Assembly (NCBI GenBank): GCA_021773075.1
Contig: JAJFKT010000035.1
Span: forward strand, 364,516 to 428,515
Length of the DNA: 64,000 nt
Reading direction: 5' to 3'
DNA from: Woeseiaceae bacterium
Lineage (GTDB): Bacteria; Pseudomonadota; Gammaproteobacteria; Steroidobacterales; Woeseiaceae
How positions within the stretch are numbered: position 1 is the first letter of the stretch; each line of letters begins with the position of its first letter. The notes beneath the pieces are model-generated. The model saw only the letters and a program-made list of their open reading frames with translations, was not told where the DNA came from and ran no database searches. This document shows, in pieces, positions 35,647-45,871 of the stretch. A program made the position numbers and the translations under genes.

Positions 35647-36216
35647 ATGCAGAGAATTTGCGTTTACTGTGGTTCGAATTCAGGCCGACGCCCGGTGTAT
35701 GCGGACGCCGCGCGCAAGCTCGCCGATGAACTGATTGGCCAGGATATCGAGCTTGTTTATGGTGGCGCGAACAAGGGCATCATGGGGGTAATCGCAGATG
35801 CTGTGCTTAAGCAGGGCGGCAAAGTGCATGGCGTAATTCCAGAAATGCTGCGCGAGAAGGAACTCGCTCATCGGAACCTGACTCAACTTCATATCGTTGT
35901 ATCCATGCACGAGCGCAAATCGATGATGGCTATCTTGTCAGATGGCTTCATCGCCTTGCCGGGTGGTTTCGGTACCTTGGAAGAAATTATCGAGATCATT
36001 ACCTGGGCCCAGTTGAAGTTCCATGACAAACCCTGCGGGCTCCTGAATGTCGACGGCTATTTTGACCATCTACTGGCCTATCTCGATCATGCTGAATCAG
36101 AAGGGTTCTTGCGGACGGAAAACAGGCGAATGTTGTTGTGTGACAGGACAGCGTCCGGACTCATCCAGAAAATGCGGCAATACACGGCCCCCGTTGTCGA
36201 GAAGTGGACCGGCTAA
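35647..36216 (+). CDS. LOG-family nucleotide 5'-monophosphate phosphoribohydrolase
   Basis: 189 residues, TIGR00730-type. Begins ICVYCGSNSGRRP and carries GGANKGIMG and PGGFGTLEE (residues 105-113), the active-site loop of lysine-decarboxylase-like LOG enzymes, which hydrolyse (cytokinin) nucleoside monophosphates to base and ribose 5-phosphate. In this purine setting it may act as an AMP/GMP-type nucleosidase rather than a cytokinin-activating enzyme. The name lysine decarboxylase seen in older annotations would be wrong. Confidence 0.9.
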   Translation: MQRICVYCGSNSGRRPVYADAARKLADELIGQDIELVYGGANKGIMGVIADAVLKQGGKVHGVIPEMLREKELAHRNLTQLHIVVSMHERKSMMAILSDGFIALPGGFGTLEEIIEIITWAQLKFHDKPCGLLNVDGYFDHLLAYLDHAESEGFLRTENRRMLLCDRTASGLIQKMRQYTAPVVEKWTG

Positions 36217-36426
36217 TTCTTTGCCGACGCAAAGCCGCAACGGTGAGACAAAAACGTCCATGGGCTCGCCGACCGGAATATCGCCGATTTCGACCCATTA
36301 TGTTTAACAGATTTGGGACCCAATCGACACCACTGAATACTGCTGCCCTCTTGCATGGTTTGACGTAGCCACCGTAAGCTCTGCTCAGGCTAGCTAGGTC
36401 GCTGGCGTTTTGTGAGGTATCCAGCC

Positions 36427-36795
36427 ATGAAGAAGCTAGCCACTGCACTCGTCGCGTTCGTCGCCATCGAGCACCTGTACATTCTGATTCTCGAGATGTT
36501 TCTTTGGACCAAGCCCGCTGGACTAAAGGCGTTCGGACTCACCCAGGATTTTGCTGATCAAACAGCCGTGCTCGCAGCGAATCAGGGTCTCTATAATGGT
36601 TTTCTTGCGGCCGGTTTGATTTGGAGTCTCCTGCGCAAAGAAGACGGCCATTCGATTCGAGTGTTTTTTCTGGGCTGCGTCGTTGTCGCCGGTATATTCG
36701 GCGCGATAACAGCGAAACCGTCAATTCTTTATGTGCAGGCCGCGCCCGCGTTGATCGCAATGATTGTAAGCTTGCTCGCGCGTCGACAGTCGTAA
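36427..36795 (+). CDS. DUF1304-family membrane protein
   Basis: 122 residues with four hydrophobic helices. EHLYILILEMFLW in helix 1 and NQGLYNGFLAAGLIWSLL in helix 2 are characteristic of DUF1304. Start at the ATG before KKLATALV. Function unknown. It stands alone, followed 7 bases later by a kinase-like gene. Confidence 0.88.
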   Translation: MKKLATALVAFVAIEHLYILILEMFLWTKPAGLKAFGLTQDFADQTAVLAANQGLYNGFLAAGLIWSLLRKEDGHSIRVFFLGCVVVAGIFGAITAKPSILYVQAAPALIAMIVSLLARRQS

Positions 36796-36802
36796 ATGAA
36801 GA

Positions 36803-37846
36803 ATGGCGAAACTCATACATGACACCTTGAAGTCCGTCGCTGCTGAGCCACCCAACTTCAATCCGGTTCAAGTACAGCTCGCCGTCAACGAGCAGTTCGG
36901 TTTGTACGGCAAACTCGATCCGCTGGTCAGTGAACGCGATCAGAATTTCCGTTTGCGAGCCAGCGATGGTCGGAATTACGTCGTCAAAATCACAAGCCTG
37001 GCCGAAGACCCGTTAGTGACCGATTTTCAGATCGCGGTGCTTCTGCATCTGGAGAAAACCCGGACGAGCGGAGTGCCGCGCATTATTCGAACGCTATCGG
37101 GCTTCGATAGCGGGTCAATGCAGCCCGATGCGGGAGGCAGCGCTGTGCTTCGCGTCGTTACCTGGCTCGACGGCCAGCTGTTAAGCAACGTCGATGTTAC
37201 TCCCGAGATTGCAACAGATTTTGGGCGCCGACTCGCCGCGCTCGACATTGCACTAGCCGATTTTTCGCATGATGGTGATCAGCAAGTAATGCTTTGGGAC
37301 ATCCAAAGGGCCGCGGAGCTGCGTGTATTGCTCGATCACATTCGCGATCCCGGAATGCAGAAGTTACTCCAGGACGTGCTGGATACCTTTGAAGAACACG
37401 TTCAGCCAATTATCCCCTCGCTTCCGAGACAGGTGATACACAATGACGCGAATAGCGAAAACGTCCTGCTCGATTCGTCTGGGCGGGTTTCTGGAATCAT
37501 CGACTTCGGTGACATGCTACGCGCCCCCCGCGTTGTCGATGTGTCGACGGCCGCGGCATATCTGAGATCTGACGACGAAGACTCCTTGCATCTGATTGCA
37601 CCGTTCGTTACGGGCTATGGGCAGTGCAGCGAACTCGTCGAGGCCGAATTGGATGTGCTCTATGATCTCATTCGAACACGTCTGGCGATGACGCTTATTA
37701 TTCTTTACTGGCGGCTTTCGGCCCGCGAAGCCGGCGACCCCTATCGTGAAAAAACACGGCGAAGTGAGGCTTCCGCGTACGGGTTTCTGCATCGGTTGAG
37801 CGTGCTTGGGCGGGTCGCATTTCGAGCGCGATTCTCAGCAAATTAA
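36803..37846 (+). CDS. Aminoglycoside phosphotransferase-fold kinase, hydroxylysine kinase-like
   Basis: 347 residues. Small-molecule kinase of the APH fold. Lysine strand NYVVKIT, catalytic loop VIHNDANSENVLLD (the usual HGD is HND) and metal-binding IIDFGDM (DFG-like). The order and the VTWLDGQLL segment resemble hydroxylysine/homoserine-type kinases and the kinase domain fused to some class III aminotransferases. Substrate not identifiable; an amino alcohol or amino acid is the best guess. Confidence 0.8.
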   Translation: MAKLIHDTLKSVAAEPPNFNPVQVQLAVNEQFGLYGKLDPLVSERDQNFRLRASDGRNYVVKITSLAEDPLVTDFQIAVLLHLEKTRTSGVPRIIRTLSGFDSGSMQPDAGGSAVLRVVTWLDGQLLSNVDVTPEIATDFGRRLAALDIALADFSHDGDQQVMLWDIQRAAELRVLLDHIRDPGMQKLLQDVLDTFEEHVQPIIPSLPRQVIHNDANSENVLLDSSGRVSGIIDFGDMLRAPRVVDVSTAAAYLRSDDEDSLHLIAPFVTGYGQCSELVEAELDVLYDLIRTRLAMTLIILYWRLSAREAGDPYREKTRRSEASAYGFLHRLSVLGRVAFRARFSAN

Positions 37847-38034
37847 GTTCATAAAAACAGCAACTTGAGCGCATATCGCCGAGCTCCATTCAGGGTGTGA
37901 AACTCCAACTATGTGAAATAATGACCACAAGTGATCAATCTAACGCTTAAGTCTTGAGAGACAGGTCGCGGAATCGCTAGCCTGCATTCCGTAATATTGA
38001 CAGCCGGATATAGTTTAATCGAGCTGGCAATTAG

Positions 38035-39990
38035 ATGAACCTGGATGAGGCACTGTCCCTGTTGCTGATTTTCAGCGCTGCCTGCTATTTCATGATGGGT
38101 ACGCGACTGCTTATCAGCAAACGTGAGATTGGCACCATGCCAATCGGTGTACTGTTCATCATCGTTAGTATCTGGGTCATGGGCGGCGCGATCGAATTGA
38201 TGTCGAGTACCTTTGAGGTATTCTCACTCGGCCGCACCGGTCACTTCGTCGGCACAGCGCTGGTTCCGATCGTTGCCTACGTCTGTTTTCGGGAGTACAC
38301 GGGATCAGATACGGCGCCGCGCGTGCTCGTTTTGTTGATGATTATTCCAGCTTGTTCGGTTTTCCTGGCAGCGACAAACGTACACCACGAGTTCATGTGG
38401 TTCTTACCGATCGCCAATGAAGCGGGCCAGTTTCTGACCCGTCCCGAACGATGGGGCCCCTGGTTTCTGTTCATCCACTTGCCCTACAGTTATGCGGTAA
38501 TCGGTGCAGCAATGTTTACCCTCATCGCGCATAGTTCTGCTGTCGCTCCGGCGCAGCGTCGCGGCCTGTTTCTCCTGATCGCAGCCTGCATTGCGCCGCT
38601 CACCGCTACAGCCGCCTACGACATGGGTTTTGGTTCAAATACTATTTCTTATGTGCCGATCGTATTTGCGACGATGTTGCCATTGTATGTGTGGCTGATT
38701 CTAGGCGAGCAAATTATCGAATTTACACCACTCGCCTATGAAACTGTTTTCCAGAATATGCAGGACCCGGTAGTCGTTATCGACAATGAGTGTCGGGTTA
38801 TCGGCCTGAATCACACCGCGGAAAGCATGTTGTCCACCGAGGAAAAGGACGCTTTGCGCGAACCCCTCGAAAAATTGTTCGGAAGTGACTCGCCGGAGGT
38901 ATTCGAGGCACTGAATTCGGGTGAACCGCAAAAGATGATGACGAACACTGGACGATTCCTGCACATCCAGGTTTCCAAAATCGCGACAAAGAGCGGATAC
39001 GCTCGCGGCGGTGGGAAAGTTCTCATGTTTCGCGATGTCAGCGACGTCGAAAACGCCCAATCAGAGGTTCGCAAGAGTGAGAAGCTATTGCGGACATTAA
39101 TCGACCATTCCGTCAACGGAATCGTTCGCCTCCGCTGGGTGCAGGATGACGACGGCCGCAAATCGCTGCGCAGTATTTTCGCCAACGCAGCAGCCGGTCG
39201 CTTCCTCGGCCAAGACCCGGATGAGATGGTCAATTGCACCGCTCAGGAAATCGTCAGCGCTGCGACTTGCGGAATGGACGAAGCCGACAGCGAAAAAATA
39301 CTGGCGCGCTTTGATGGCTCTGCAGAGAAGGGCGAGAGCCTGGATGTCGAAGTTCTGCATCGACACAAGGGCAACAGTCGTTGGCTGAGAATGATCTGTG
39401 AACCTGTTGGGGATGATATCGCCGCAACCTTTGTGGATATCACCGCTGGCAAGGCCAAAGAGCGGCACATGGAGTCCATTGCGACATCAGATCCGCTGAC
39501 GGGTGTACTCAACCGGCGCGGTTTTGAGCGTGATGCTGCCCAGCGTCTGACGGACAGTGCCGACGACGCATCCGGAGCACTGCTGTTCATCGACCTGAAT
39601 GACTTCAAACTTATCAATGATCAATTCGGTCACGAAATTGGCGACCAGCTATTGACCATCGCGTCGGAACGACTCCGCAAGAGTCTAAGGCCCGGCGACA
39701 TTATTGGCCGGCCTGGCGGCGATGAGTTCGTCGCATTGGTCCCGGACGTAGACTCGAAGGTCGCGGACAAGCTGGCTGAAAGGCTGACGGCCGCTCTGGA
39801 AGAGCCCTACTTGATCGGTCATAAGCGACTTGAATGTGCGGCGAGTATTGGTCTCGCTCTATATCCGAAGAACGCCAATACGCTGACCGGCCTGCTTCGT
39901 GAGGCCGATCAGGCGATGTATCGGGCGAAAGCGCGGTGCCGCGATGCATCCGAGGTCGGCAAGTCTGATTTGCTCGAGAGAGCTGTCTAA
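38035..39990 (+). CDS. Diguanylate cyclase with 7TM sensor and PAS domains
   Basis: 651 residues. N-terminal seven-helix membrane sensor (about 1-225) of the kind found at the start of some histidine kinases, a PAS domain (about 235-335), a second PAS with a PAC tail (about 350-475), then GGDEF (about 480-645). The active site is intact: GGDEF at 561-565 in [10 protein letters not shown]. An inhibitory RxxD site, RPGD at 552-555, sits the standard five residues before it. It therefore should make c-di-GMP with product feedback. No EAL domain. Signal and target unknown; an ABC exporter follows on the same strand. Confidence 0.93.
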   Translation: MNLDEALSLLLIFSAACYFMMGTRLLISKREIGTMPIGVLFIIVSIWVMGGAIELMSSTFEVFSLGRTGHFVGTALVPIVAYVCFREYTGSDTAPRVLVLLMIIPACSVFLAATNVHHEFMWFLPIANEAGQFLTRPERWGPWFLFIHLPYSYAVIGAAMFTLIAHSSAVAPAQRRGLFLLIAACIAPLTATAAYDMGFGSNTISYVPIVFATMLPLYVWLILGEQIIEFTPLAYETVFQNMQDPVVVIDNECRVIGLNHTAESMLSTEEKDALREPLEKLFGSDSPEVFEALNSGEPQKMMTNTGRFLHIQVSKIATKSGYARGGGKVLMFRDVSDVENAQSEVRKSEKLLRTLIDHSVNGIVRLRWVQDDDGRKSLRSIFANAAAGRFLGQDPDEMVNCTAQEIVSAATCGMDEADSEKILARFDGSAEKGESLDVEVLHRHKGNSRWLRMICEPVGDDIAATFVDITAGKAKERHMESIATSDPLTGVLNRRGFERDAAQRLTDSADDASGALLFIDLNDFKLINDQFGHEIGDQLLTIASERLRKSLRPGDIIGRPGGDEFVALVPDVDSKVADKLAERLTAALEEPYLIGHKRLECAASIGLALYPKNANTLTGLLREADQAMYRAKARCRDASEVGKSDLLERAV

Positions 39991-40054
39991 AGGACTGCAA
40001 CCTGAGCTGCAAAAATGGTCTAATTGGCGGCCGTTTTCTAAAGCAGGCATTTCA

Positions 40055-40771
40055 TTGCAGCCCCAATCCATCGCTCCCCAGCCTGAATCCAGGGCTGTAA
40101 TCCGGCTGCAAGGACTGCAGCGTCGCTACCTTATGGGTACCGAATTCATCGATGCGCTGCGCTGTATTGACCTCGAAATTCAGGAAAACGAATATGTCGC
40201 GATAATGGGGCAGTCGGGCTCTGGTAAGTCCACTCTAATGAACATAGTTGGCTGCCTTGATCGGCCGACCGCCGGAGAATACTGGTTACGCGACGAGCGA
40301 GTGTCAAAGATGAGTGACCGACAGTTGGCCCGTGCACGAAACCAGGCTATCGGATTCGTTTTTCAAACATTTAATTTGTTACCGCGGATGACGGCCCTTG
40401 CGAATGTCGAGGTGCCTCTTATTTATAGTGGTTTGAAACGCAAGCAGCGCGTTGAGCACGCAAAAGCAGCACTGGATACAGTTGGTCTGAGTGATCGCAT
40501 GCAGCATCGCCCGTCGGAACTGTCGGGTGGCCAGCGACAGCGTGTGGCGATTGCTCGTGCGCTCGTAACGGGTCCGAGCATATTGTTGGCCGACGAGCCG
40601 ACGGGAAATCTCGATTCGAGTACGGGCGCGGAAATCATGAGCCTGTTCGATAATTTGCACGAACAGGGAAATACGCTCATCGTTGTAACACACGAACAAC
40701 ATATCGCCGATCACGCAAATCGCGTAGTGCGTCTGAGTGATGGCGACATTATTGAAGATACGAAATCCTGA
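40055..40771 (+). CDS. ABC exporter ATPase, MacB/LolD type
   Basis: About 238 residues from a TTG at 40055, preceded by AGCAGG. An in-frame ATG at 39944 would extend it into the diguanylate cyclase gene and encodes non-ABC sequence, so I disfavour it. Walker [10 protein letters not shown], signature [15 protein letters not shown], Walker [13 protein letters not shown], and H-loop VTHEQ. ATPase of a three-gene exporter with the adaptor and permease that follow (MacAB-like arrangement with separate ATPase). Confidence 0.9.
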   Translation: MQPQSIAPQPESRAVIRLQGLQRRYLMGTEFIDALRCIDLEIQENEYVAIMGQSGSGKSTLMNIVGCLDRPTAGEYWLRDERVSKMSDRQLARARNQAIGFVFQTFNLLPRMTALANVEVPLIYSGLKRKQRVEHAKAALDTVGLSDRMQHRPSELSGGQRQRVAIARALVTGPSILLADEPTGNLDSSTGAEIMSLFDNLHEQGNTLIVVTHEQHIADHANRVVRLSDGDIIEDTKS

Positions 40772-40782
40772 GATCATTCGTT

Positions 40783-42084
40783 TTGAACAAAAATAGAAAA
40801 AACCTTGTCCTGTTATTTAGCGCGTTCTTCCTTGTCGCCTGCGCAAAGGAGGAATCGATTGGGCCAGTTTATGATACCGCCGGAGTTGAACGTCGCACGA
40901 TTGAGGTAGCCGTTAGTTCGGCTGGAATCGTTGAGCCACTGGCGACGGTCGAAGTGAAATCAAAAGCATCGGGTGAGGTGCTGGATCTGCTGGTTGAAAC
41001 CGGTGACCTGGTTGCAGAAGGAGCGTTGATGGTCACTATCGACCCACGCACTGTCCGCAATCGACTGGCTCAGTCTGACGCAGAGCTCAAAGCGGCATTA
41101 TCGCGGCGCGAAATTGCGGAGACTCAGAAATCCCGGGTCGAATCACTGGTCGCTGCTGGCACGCTGACGCAATCAGACCTCGAGCAGTCGGTATTGGATC
41201 TGGCGAACGCTGAAGCGCAGGTCGTGACCTCGCGAGTGAGCGTCGAGAATGCTCGAATCGCAGTAGATGATACCGATATACGCGCGCCGATAGCGGGAAC
41301 GATCATTTTCAAACCCGTCGAAAAGGGCCAGGTCATAACGTCTCCGACTCAGGATTTTTCGGGCGGAACGATGCTGATGCAAATGGCGGACCTGAGTGCC
41401 GTGCAGATTCGATCGCTGGTCGATGAGACAGACATCGGCAAAATAGGCGCTGGAATGATGGCCAGCGTCACCGTCGCGGCTTATCCCAATCAGCCGTTTC
41501 CCGGTGAAGTGCTCAAAATCGAACCGCAGGCGGTGTTGGAACAAAACGTCACTATGTTCGCTGTTTTGATCTCTATTCAAAATCCCGACGGGCTACTGAT
41601 GCCCGGGATGAATGCCGAAGTTGAAATATCCATCGCCAGAAGTGAAAACGCGATGAGCATCCCGGTCATGGCACTCAGGACCAATCGCGATTTAGCCTCG
41701 ACCGCCGGCATTCTCGGTCGATCAGAGGATGATATTCGAAACGCGTTAGGTGCAGCGGACAGCGAGCCGGTTAACGTGAATGCGCAAGCAAGTTCTGGCG
41801 ATCGTCGACCACGGCGCGAAGGTGGGCGACGACCGGCGTCCGGTTCGCAGCCGAAAACGGATTATCGATTCGGCGGTGAGTTCTGGGTCGTCCTTGATAC
41901 CGCGGAGCAGGAAATCCGCAAGGTCACGACGGGTGTAACCGACTTAAGTCGCGTCGAGATCGTCCACGGACTTGATGAAAACGATCGTGTACTGATATTA
42001 CCGAGCAGCCACTTGATAGAGACTCAGCAAGACCTGCAGAACTTTATTAAGCGTCGCGGCGGAGGCGTGCCGGGAATTAGCTAA
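40783..42084 (+). CDS. Periplasmic adaptor (membrane fusion) lipoprotein, MacA-like
   Basis: 433 residues with a TTG start (LNKNRKNLV) and a lipobox FLVAC. HlyD/MacA-type adaptor: barrel-sandwich strands VEVKSKASGEVLDLLVETGDLV, a coiled coil hairpin, and the paired strand IRAPIAGTIIFKPVEKGQVI. Residues about 345-365 form an Arg/Gly-rich insertion (RRPRREGGRRPASG), which is unusual for the group. It connects the permease to an outer-membrane channel, which is not encoded here. Confidence 0.9.
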   Translation: MNKNRKNLVLLFSAFFLVACAKEESIGPVYDTAGVERRTIEVAVSSAGIVEPLATVEVKSKASGEVLDLLVETGDLVAEGALMVTIDPRTVRNRLAQSDAELKAALSRREIAETQKSRVESLVAAGTLTQSDLEQSVLDLANAEAQVVTSRVSVENARIAVDDTDIRAPIAGTIIFKPVEKGQVITSPTQDFSGGTMLMQMADLSAVQIRSLVDETDIGKIGAGMMASVTVAAYPNQPFPGEVLKIEPQAVLEQNVTMFAVLISIQNPDGLLMPGMNAEVEISIARSENAMSIPVMALRTNRDLASTAGILGRSEDDIRNALGAADSEPVNVNAQASSGDRRPRREGGRRPASGSQPKTDYRFGGEFWVVLDTAEQEIRKVTTGVTDLSRVEIVHGLDENDRVLILPSSHLIETQQDLQNFIKRRGGGVPGIS

Positions 42085-42085
42085 G

Positions 42086-43294
42086 ATGTTGATCGCAGAA
42101 ACAATTCGAATTTCACTTGCTTCTATCCGAAGTAATCTGTTCCGTGCGCTATTGACAATGCTCGGGATTATCATCGGTGTGGGCGCAGTGATCACGATGG
42201 TGGCGTTGGGTACCGGAGCGCAGAGAGCTATCGATGAGCAAATGGCTGCATTGGGCGGCGACATACTGTCGATTCAATCGTCCAGTTGGTTTAGTCGCGG
42301 CGTAGCGCGCGATCAGCAGACATTGACAACGGACGATGCGAAATCGCTGGCGACCGGCTCTGTACATCTATCCGATGTTGTGCCGGAAATAAACAGTCGC
42401 TTTCAAATGAAGTACGGCAACAAGAACTTAAATTTGTCGACCATAGGCACAACGCCAAACTATTCTTCTGTACACGGTTTTACGCTCGCGCAGGGAAGAT
42501 TCCTGTCCGCGGCGGACGAGGCAGCACGCTCTCGAGTCGTTGTTCTGGGCTCGGAGATTCCCGCGATGATAGAGGCTGATGCAGCTGCGCTGATCGGTCA
42601 GAGACTGCAAATTCGATCAATATCGTTTCAGATCATCGGCGTATTCGAATCGAAAGGCGGGTCGGGATGGCGTAATCCTGACGACGATATCTGGATTCCG
42701 TTGTCGACTGCACAATTCAGGGTGACGGGTAACGAGTTCGTACAAACAATCAGTGCCAAAGTTCGCGATACGTCAACGGTTCCAATGGCGATGCTCGAAA
42801 TCGAACGCGTATTGCGCCGTGAACACGGTGTATTGCCAGGTAAAGACAACGACTTCGCGATCATGAATCGCAAGCAGTTCGCCGAGTCACGACAAGAAGC
42901 AACGCAGGTCTTCACCTACCTGCTTGCTGGAATCGCAGGCGTCAGCCTGATTGTCGGCGGTATCGGCATCATGAATATCATGTTGGTAACTGTTACTGAG
43001 CGAACGCGTGAAATCGGCGTTCGCAAGGCAATGGGTGCTACGAAAGGCAACATACTGCTGCAGTTTCTGGTCGAGTCGACGATTCTGTGTCTGCTCGGTG
43101 GCCTGGTTGGCCTCGCTCTGGGAGCGAGCGCATCGGCGCTGCTGGCGAAATACGCTGGATGGCAGACCATGGTAACCGCGAGCTCTGCGATGATGGCGTT
43201 CGGTTTTAGTGCGGCGGTTGGTATGACATTCGGGATCTGGCCCGCGAAACGCGCCGCGGCCCTCGATCCTATCGACGCGCTACGACACGAATAG
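42086..43294 (+). CDS. ABC exporter permease, MacB-like
   Basis: 402 residues. One N-terminal helix with ALLTMLGIIIGVGAVITMVALG, a large periplasmic MacB_PCD domain (about 45-260), then three FtsX-type helices with GGIGIMNIMLVTVTERTREIGVRKAMGA. Separate from its ATPase, unlike E. coli MacB, which is fused. Starts 1 base after the adaptor stop, so the three genes are one operon. Exported substrate unknown (macrolide, peptide, lipoprotein precursor possible). Confidence 0.93.
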   Translation: MLIAETIRISLASIRSNLFRALLTMLGIIIGVGAVITMVALGTGAQRAIDEQMAALGGDILSIQSSSWFSRGVARDQQTLTTDDAKSLATGSVHLSDVVPEINSRFQMKYGNKNLNLSTIGTTPNYSSVHGFTLAQGRFLSAADEAARSRVVVLGSEIPAMIEADAAALIGQRLQIRSISFQIIGVFESKGGSGWRNPDDDIWIPLSTAQFRVTGNEFVQTISAKVRDTSTVPMAMLEIERVLRREHGVLPGKDNDFAIMNRKQFAESRQEATQVFTYLLAGIAGVSLIVGGIGIMNIMLVTVTERTREIGVRKAMGATKGNILLQFLVESTILCLLGGLVGLALGASASALLAKYAGWQTMVTASSAMMAFGFSAAVGMTFGIWPAKRAAALDPIDALRHE

Positions 43295-43350
43295 TGAAAT
43301 AAACACAGGTATTGCGCGGTCTCTTATCCAAATCCATTGGAGTAATCAAA

Positions 43351-44028
43351 ATGACCGTACGTTGCATCCCATATGTCCTGTTTATCGCGCTTTTGAGCGT
43401 GAGTATTGCCTGTAGTGTGGCCATTCAGGCAGGTCATGCGGATGTACCGGTCGCGGAATCAGCAGACCTGATCAAGCCGCTCGCGAAAGGCGATGCTGCA
43501 CCGCGCTTTATCGTGAAAACGGTCGACGGTGAGGATTTTGATTTCAATCCCGCGAAGCTGCAGCGACCAGCCGTTCTCCTGACATTTCGCGGTGGATGGT
43601 GCCCGTTTTGCAATATGTACCTATCGGACATGCGCCACGCTATTCCTGAAATACAGGAAATGGGCATCGACGTACTGTTCCTGAGCGGCGATCGCTCCGA
43701 GTTGTTGTTTGAGAGCCTGAGCACGGAGACGCAAGAAGACATCGCGGGTCTCGATTACACCATATTGTCGGATGCCGATGCTCAGGCCGCGATAGCGCTC
43801 GGAATTGCATTCAAGGCGTCGCAGAGGACGATCAATGGGCGCAGGAAAAAGTCACAGGATATTGAAGGGTCGTCAATGATAAATCATGGCGTACTACCCG
43901 TGCCTGCTGTATTCGCCATTGATCGGGATGGCATGATTCGCTTCGCCTTTACGAACGCCAACTACAAGGTTCGCCTGCCTGCAGACCAACTGCTGGAAGT
44001 CGCGCGCGAGATTGCTGCTGCAGAATAA
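43351..44028 (+). CDS. Peroxiredoxin/AhpC-TSA-like exported thioredoxin-fold protein
   Basis: About 225 residues; ATG at 43351 has GGAG 9 bases upstream. N-terminal hydrophobic segment (signal or lipid anchor; LLSVSIACS could be a lipobox) and a thioredoxin fold with a CPFC active site in GGWCPFCNMYL. The PRPAVLLTFRGGW segment matches the AhpC/TSA redoxin group. Likely a periplasmic thiol oxidoreductase or peroxidase. Confidence 0.85.
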   Translation: MTVRCIPYVLFIALLSVSIACSVAIQAGHADVPVAESADLIKPLAKGDAAPRFIVKTVDGEDFDFNPAKLQRPAVLLTFRGGWCPFCNMYLSDMRHAIPEIQEMGIDVLFLSGDRSELLFESLSTETQEDIAGLDYTILSDADAQAAIALGIAFKASQRTINGRRKKSQDIEGSSMINHGVLPVPAVFAIDRDGMIRFAFTNANYKVRLPADQLLEVAREIAAAE

Positions 44029-44113
44029 GCCTCGCTAATGATAGTCTTCACGCACTGAATTGGAGTGCAGAGAGGCCGGCCTCGAACCGTGCCTTGACTA
44101 CTAAGGAGACATT

Positions 44114-44662
44114 GTGGGGCTTAAGAACACGCACGCAGAATACGGATCATTGGCGAAATCGCTGCATTGGCTGATTGCGATCGGCCTATTTGCACTGCTT
44201 TACCTGGGCCTCGAGCAGTCCGGCATGGAACGCGGCGATGAGAAGACCAGAATCCGCTTCATCCATGCATCTATCGCGGCGATAACACTCATCCTCATGA
44301 CGATCCGGATAGTCTGGCGCTTCATGAACGAGGTGCCGGCACACCCGCACGATATGCCAGCCTGGCAAAGACTGGTGTCTTCGCTGGTTCATTGGGGTCT
44401 TTACATCACTGTATTTGCTCAGCTTTTTGCAGGCGCGATGGTGGTCGGCACTGGCGGTCGCGGGATTCCAGTCTTCGGTTTTTTCACTATCCCTGTGCCT
44501 GTCGCTGAAGATCACGATGCACATGAATGGTGGGAAGGTGTCCATGAATTCGTGTGGAAGCCGATAGCCGTACTACTAGTCCTGCATATTCTGGGCGCAC
44601 TTTATAATCACTTCGTGGTCAAGAATGACGTCGTCCGACGTATGACGGTAGGCGTTAAGTAA
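44114..44662 (+). CDS. Cytochrome b561 family membrane protein
   Basis: 182 residues, GTG start preceded by AAGGAG. Four-helix di-heme cytochrome b561 (CybB-type): helix with AKSLHWLIAIGLF (first heme His), ETKTRIRFIHASIAA, SLVHWGLYITVFAQLF, and a last helix with VLLVLHILGALYNHF. All expected His ligands are in place. Transfers electrons across the inner membrane, often in oxidative stress defence, fitting the redoxin just upstream. Confidence 0.9.
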   Translation: MGLKNTHAEYGSLAKSLHWLIAIGLFALLYLGLEQSGMERGDEKTRIRFIHASIAAITLILMTIRIVWRFMNEVPAHPHDMPAWQRLVSSLVHWGLYITVFAQLFAGAMVVGTGGRGIPVFGFFTIPVPVAEDHDAHEWWEGVHEFVWKPIAVLLVLHILGALYNHFVVKNDVVRRMTVGVK

Positions 44663-44665
44663 TTC

Positions 44666-45871
44666 ATGGCTGAGGCACTTATCTGCGATGCGGTTCGCAC
44701 GCCGATAGGACGTTACGGTGGTGCATTGTCATCCGTTCGCACAGATGATCTCGGCGCGATTCCGATTTCCGCTTTATTGCAGCGTAACCCGGGCCTGGAC
44801 CCGGCACTCATAGACGACCTTGTCTACGGTTGCGCCAATCAGGCCGGCGAAGACAACAGAAATGTTGCACGTATGTCGGCGTTGCTGGCTGGCTTGCCTG
44901 TTTGTGTACCGGGCGTGACGGTCAATCGATTGTGTGGCTCAGGCATGAATGCCGTTGGCAATGTTGCTGACAGCATCAAGGCGGGCAGCATTCAGATGGG
45001 CATCGCGGGCGGCGTGGAATCAATGTCACGTGCGCCGTTCGTAATGGCGAAGCAGTCGACGGCTTTTGGCCGTAACGCCGAGTTGTACGACACAACGCTC
45101 GGCTGGCGCTTCGTCAATAAGAAACTCGAACAACAATACGGTGTTGATTCGATGGCTGAGACTGCAGAAAACGTCGCTGTCGACTTCGGTATTTCCCGCG
45201 AAGACCAGGACGCGATGGCACTGCAGAGTCAGCTGCGCGCCGAGGCAGCTGCGTCAGCCGGGCTGTTCGACGACGAAACCGTTGCTGTTTCGATGCCACA
45301 GCGCCGTGGTGATCCAGTTACGTTTGACAAAGATGAACATCCACGAGCGGGATCGACAATTGAAGGATTGGCGAAGCTAAAGCCGATCGTTCGTCAGAGT
45401 GGGTCGATAACGGCCGGCAACGCGTCGGGTATTAACGATGGTGCGTGCGCATTGTTGATCGCAAGCGAGTCTGTGGCGAAAGCGCATTCACTCGAACCGC
45501 TGGCGAGAATTGTTGCTTGGGCTGTTGCGGGAGTTGAGCCTCGAATAATGGGCATCGGTCCTGCACCAGCGTCTGAAAAAGTGCTGCAGCTGTGCGGACT
45601 GAACATAGAACAGATGGATGTCATTGAGCTCAATGAGGCATTCGCCGCACAAGGTTTGGCCACATTGCGTCGGCTGGGTGTCGCCGACGATGCAGAGCAC
45701 GTGAACGCTAACGGAGGGGCAATCGCGCTGGGTCATCCCTTGGGCATGTCCGGCGCCCGACTTGTCACAAGCGCCGCGTACCAGCTGCGCCGCAGCAATG
45801 GGCGCTACGCCTTATGCACTATGTGCATCGGCGTTGGGCAGGGTATCGCCATGATTATTGAGCGAATATAG
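44666..45871 (+). CDS. Thiolase, 3-oxoadipyl-CoA thiolase-like
   Basis: 401 residues. Acetyl-CoA C-acyltransferase: nucleophile C90 in NRLCGSGMNA, HVNANGGAIALGHPLGMSGAR (His) and CIGVGQGIAM (second Cys). The FGRNAELYDTTLGWRFVN region is typical of PcaF/PaaJ-type enzymes acting on 3-oxoadipyl-CoA, but it stands alone here without other beta-ketoadipate or phenylacetate genes, so a general fatty acid thiolase is possible. Followed with a 1-base overlap by a nitroreductase gene. Confidence 0.88.
   Translation: MAEALICDAVRTPIGRYGGALSSVRTDDLGAIPISALLQRNPGLDPALIDDLVYGCANQAGEDNRNVARMSALLAGLPVCVPGVTVNRLCGSGMNAVGNVADSIKAGSIQMGIAGGVESMSRAPFVMAKQSTAFGRNAELYDTTLGWRFVNKKLEQQYGVDSMAETAENVAVDFGISREDQDAMALQSQLRAEAAASAGLFDDETVAVSMPQRRGDPVTFDKDEHPRAGSTIEGLAKLKPIVRQSGSITAGNASGINDGACALLIASESVAKAHSLEPLARIVAWAVAGVEPRIMGIGPAPASEKVLQLCGLNIEQMDVIELNEAFAAQGLATLRRLGVADDAEHVNANGGAIALGHPLGMSGARLVTSAAYQLRRSNGRYALCTMCIGVGQGIAMIIERI

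Noticed and set aside
35647..36216. Lysine decarboxylase
   Set aside because: The PGGFGTLEE motif marks LOG-type phosphoribohydrolases; the decarboxylase name is a known misannotation of this family.
39944..40054. Longer N-terminus of the ABC ATPase starting at ATG 39944
   Set aside because: It overlaps the diguanylate cyclase gene by 47 bases and adds sequence unlike any ABC ATPase.
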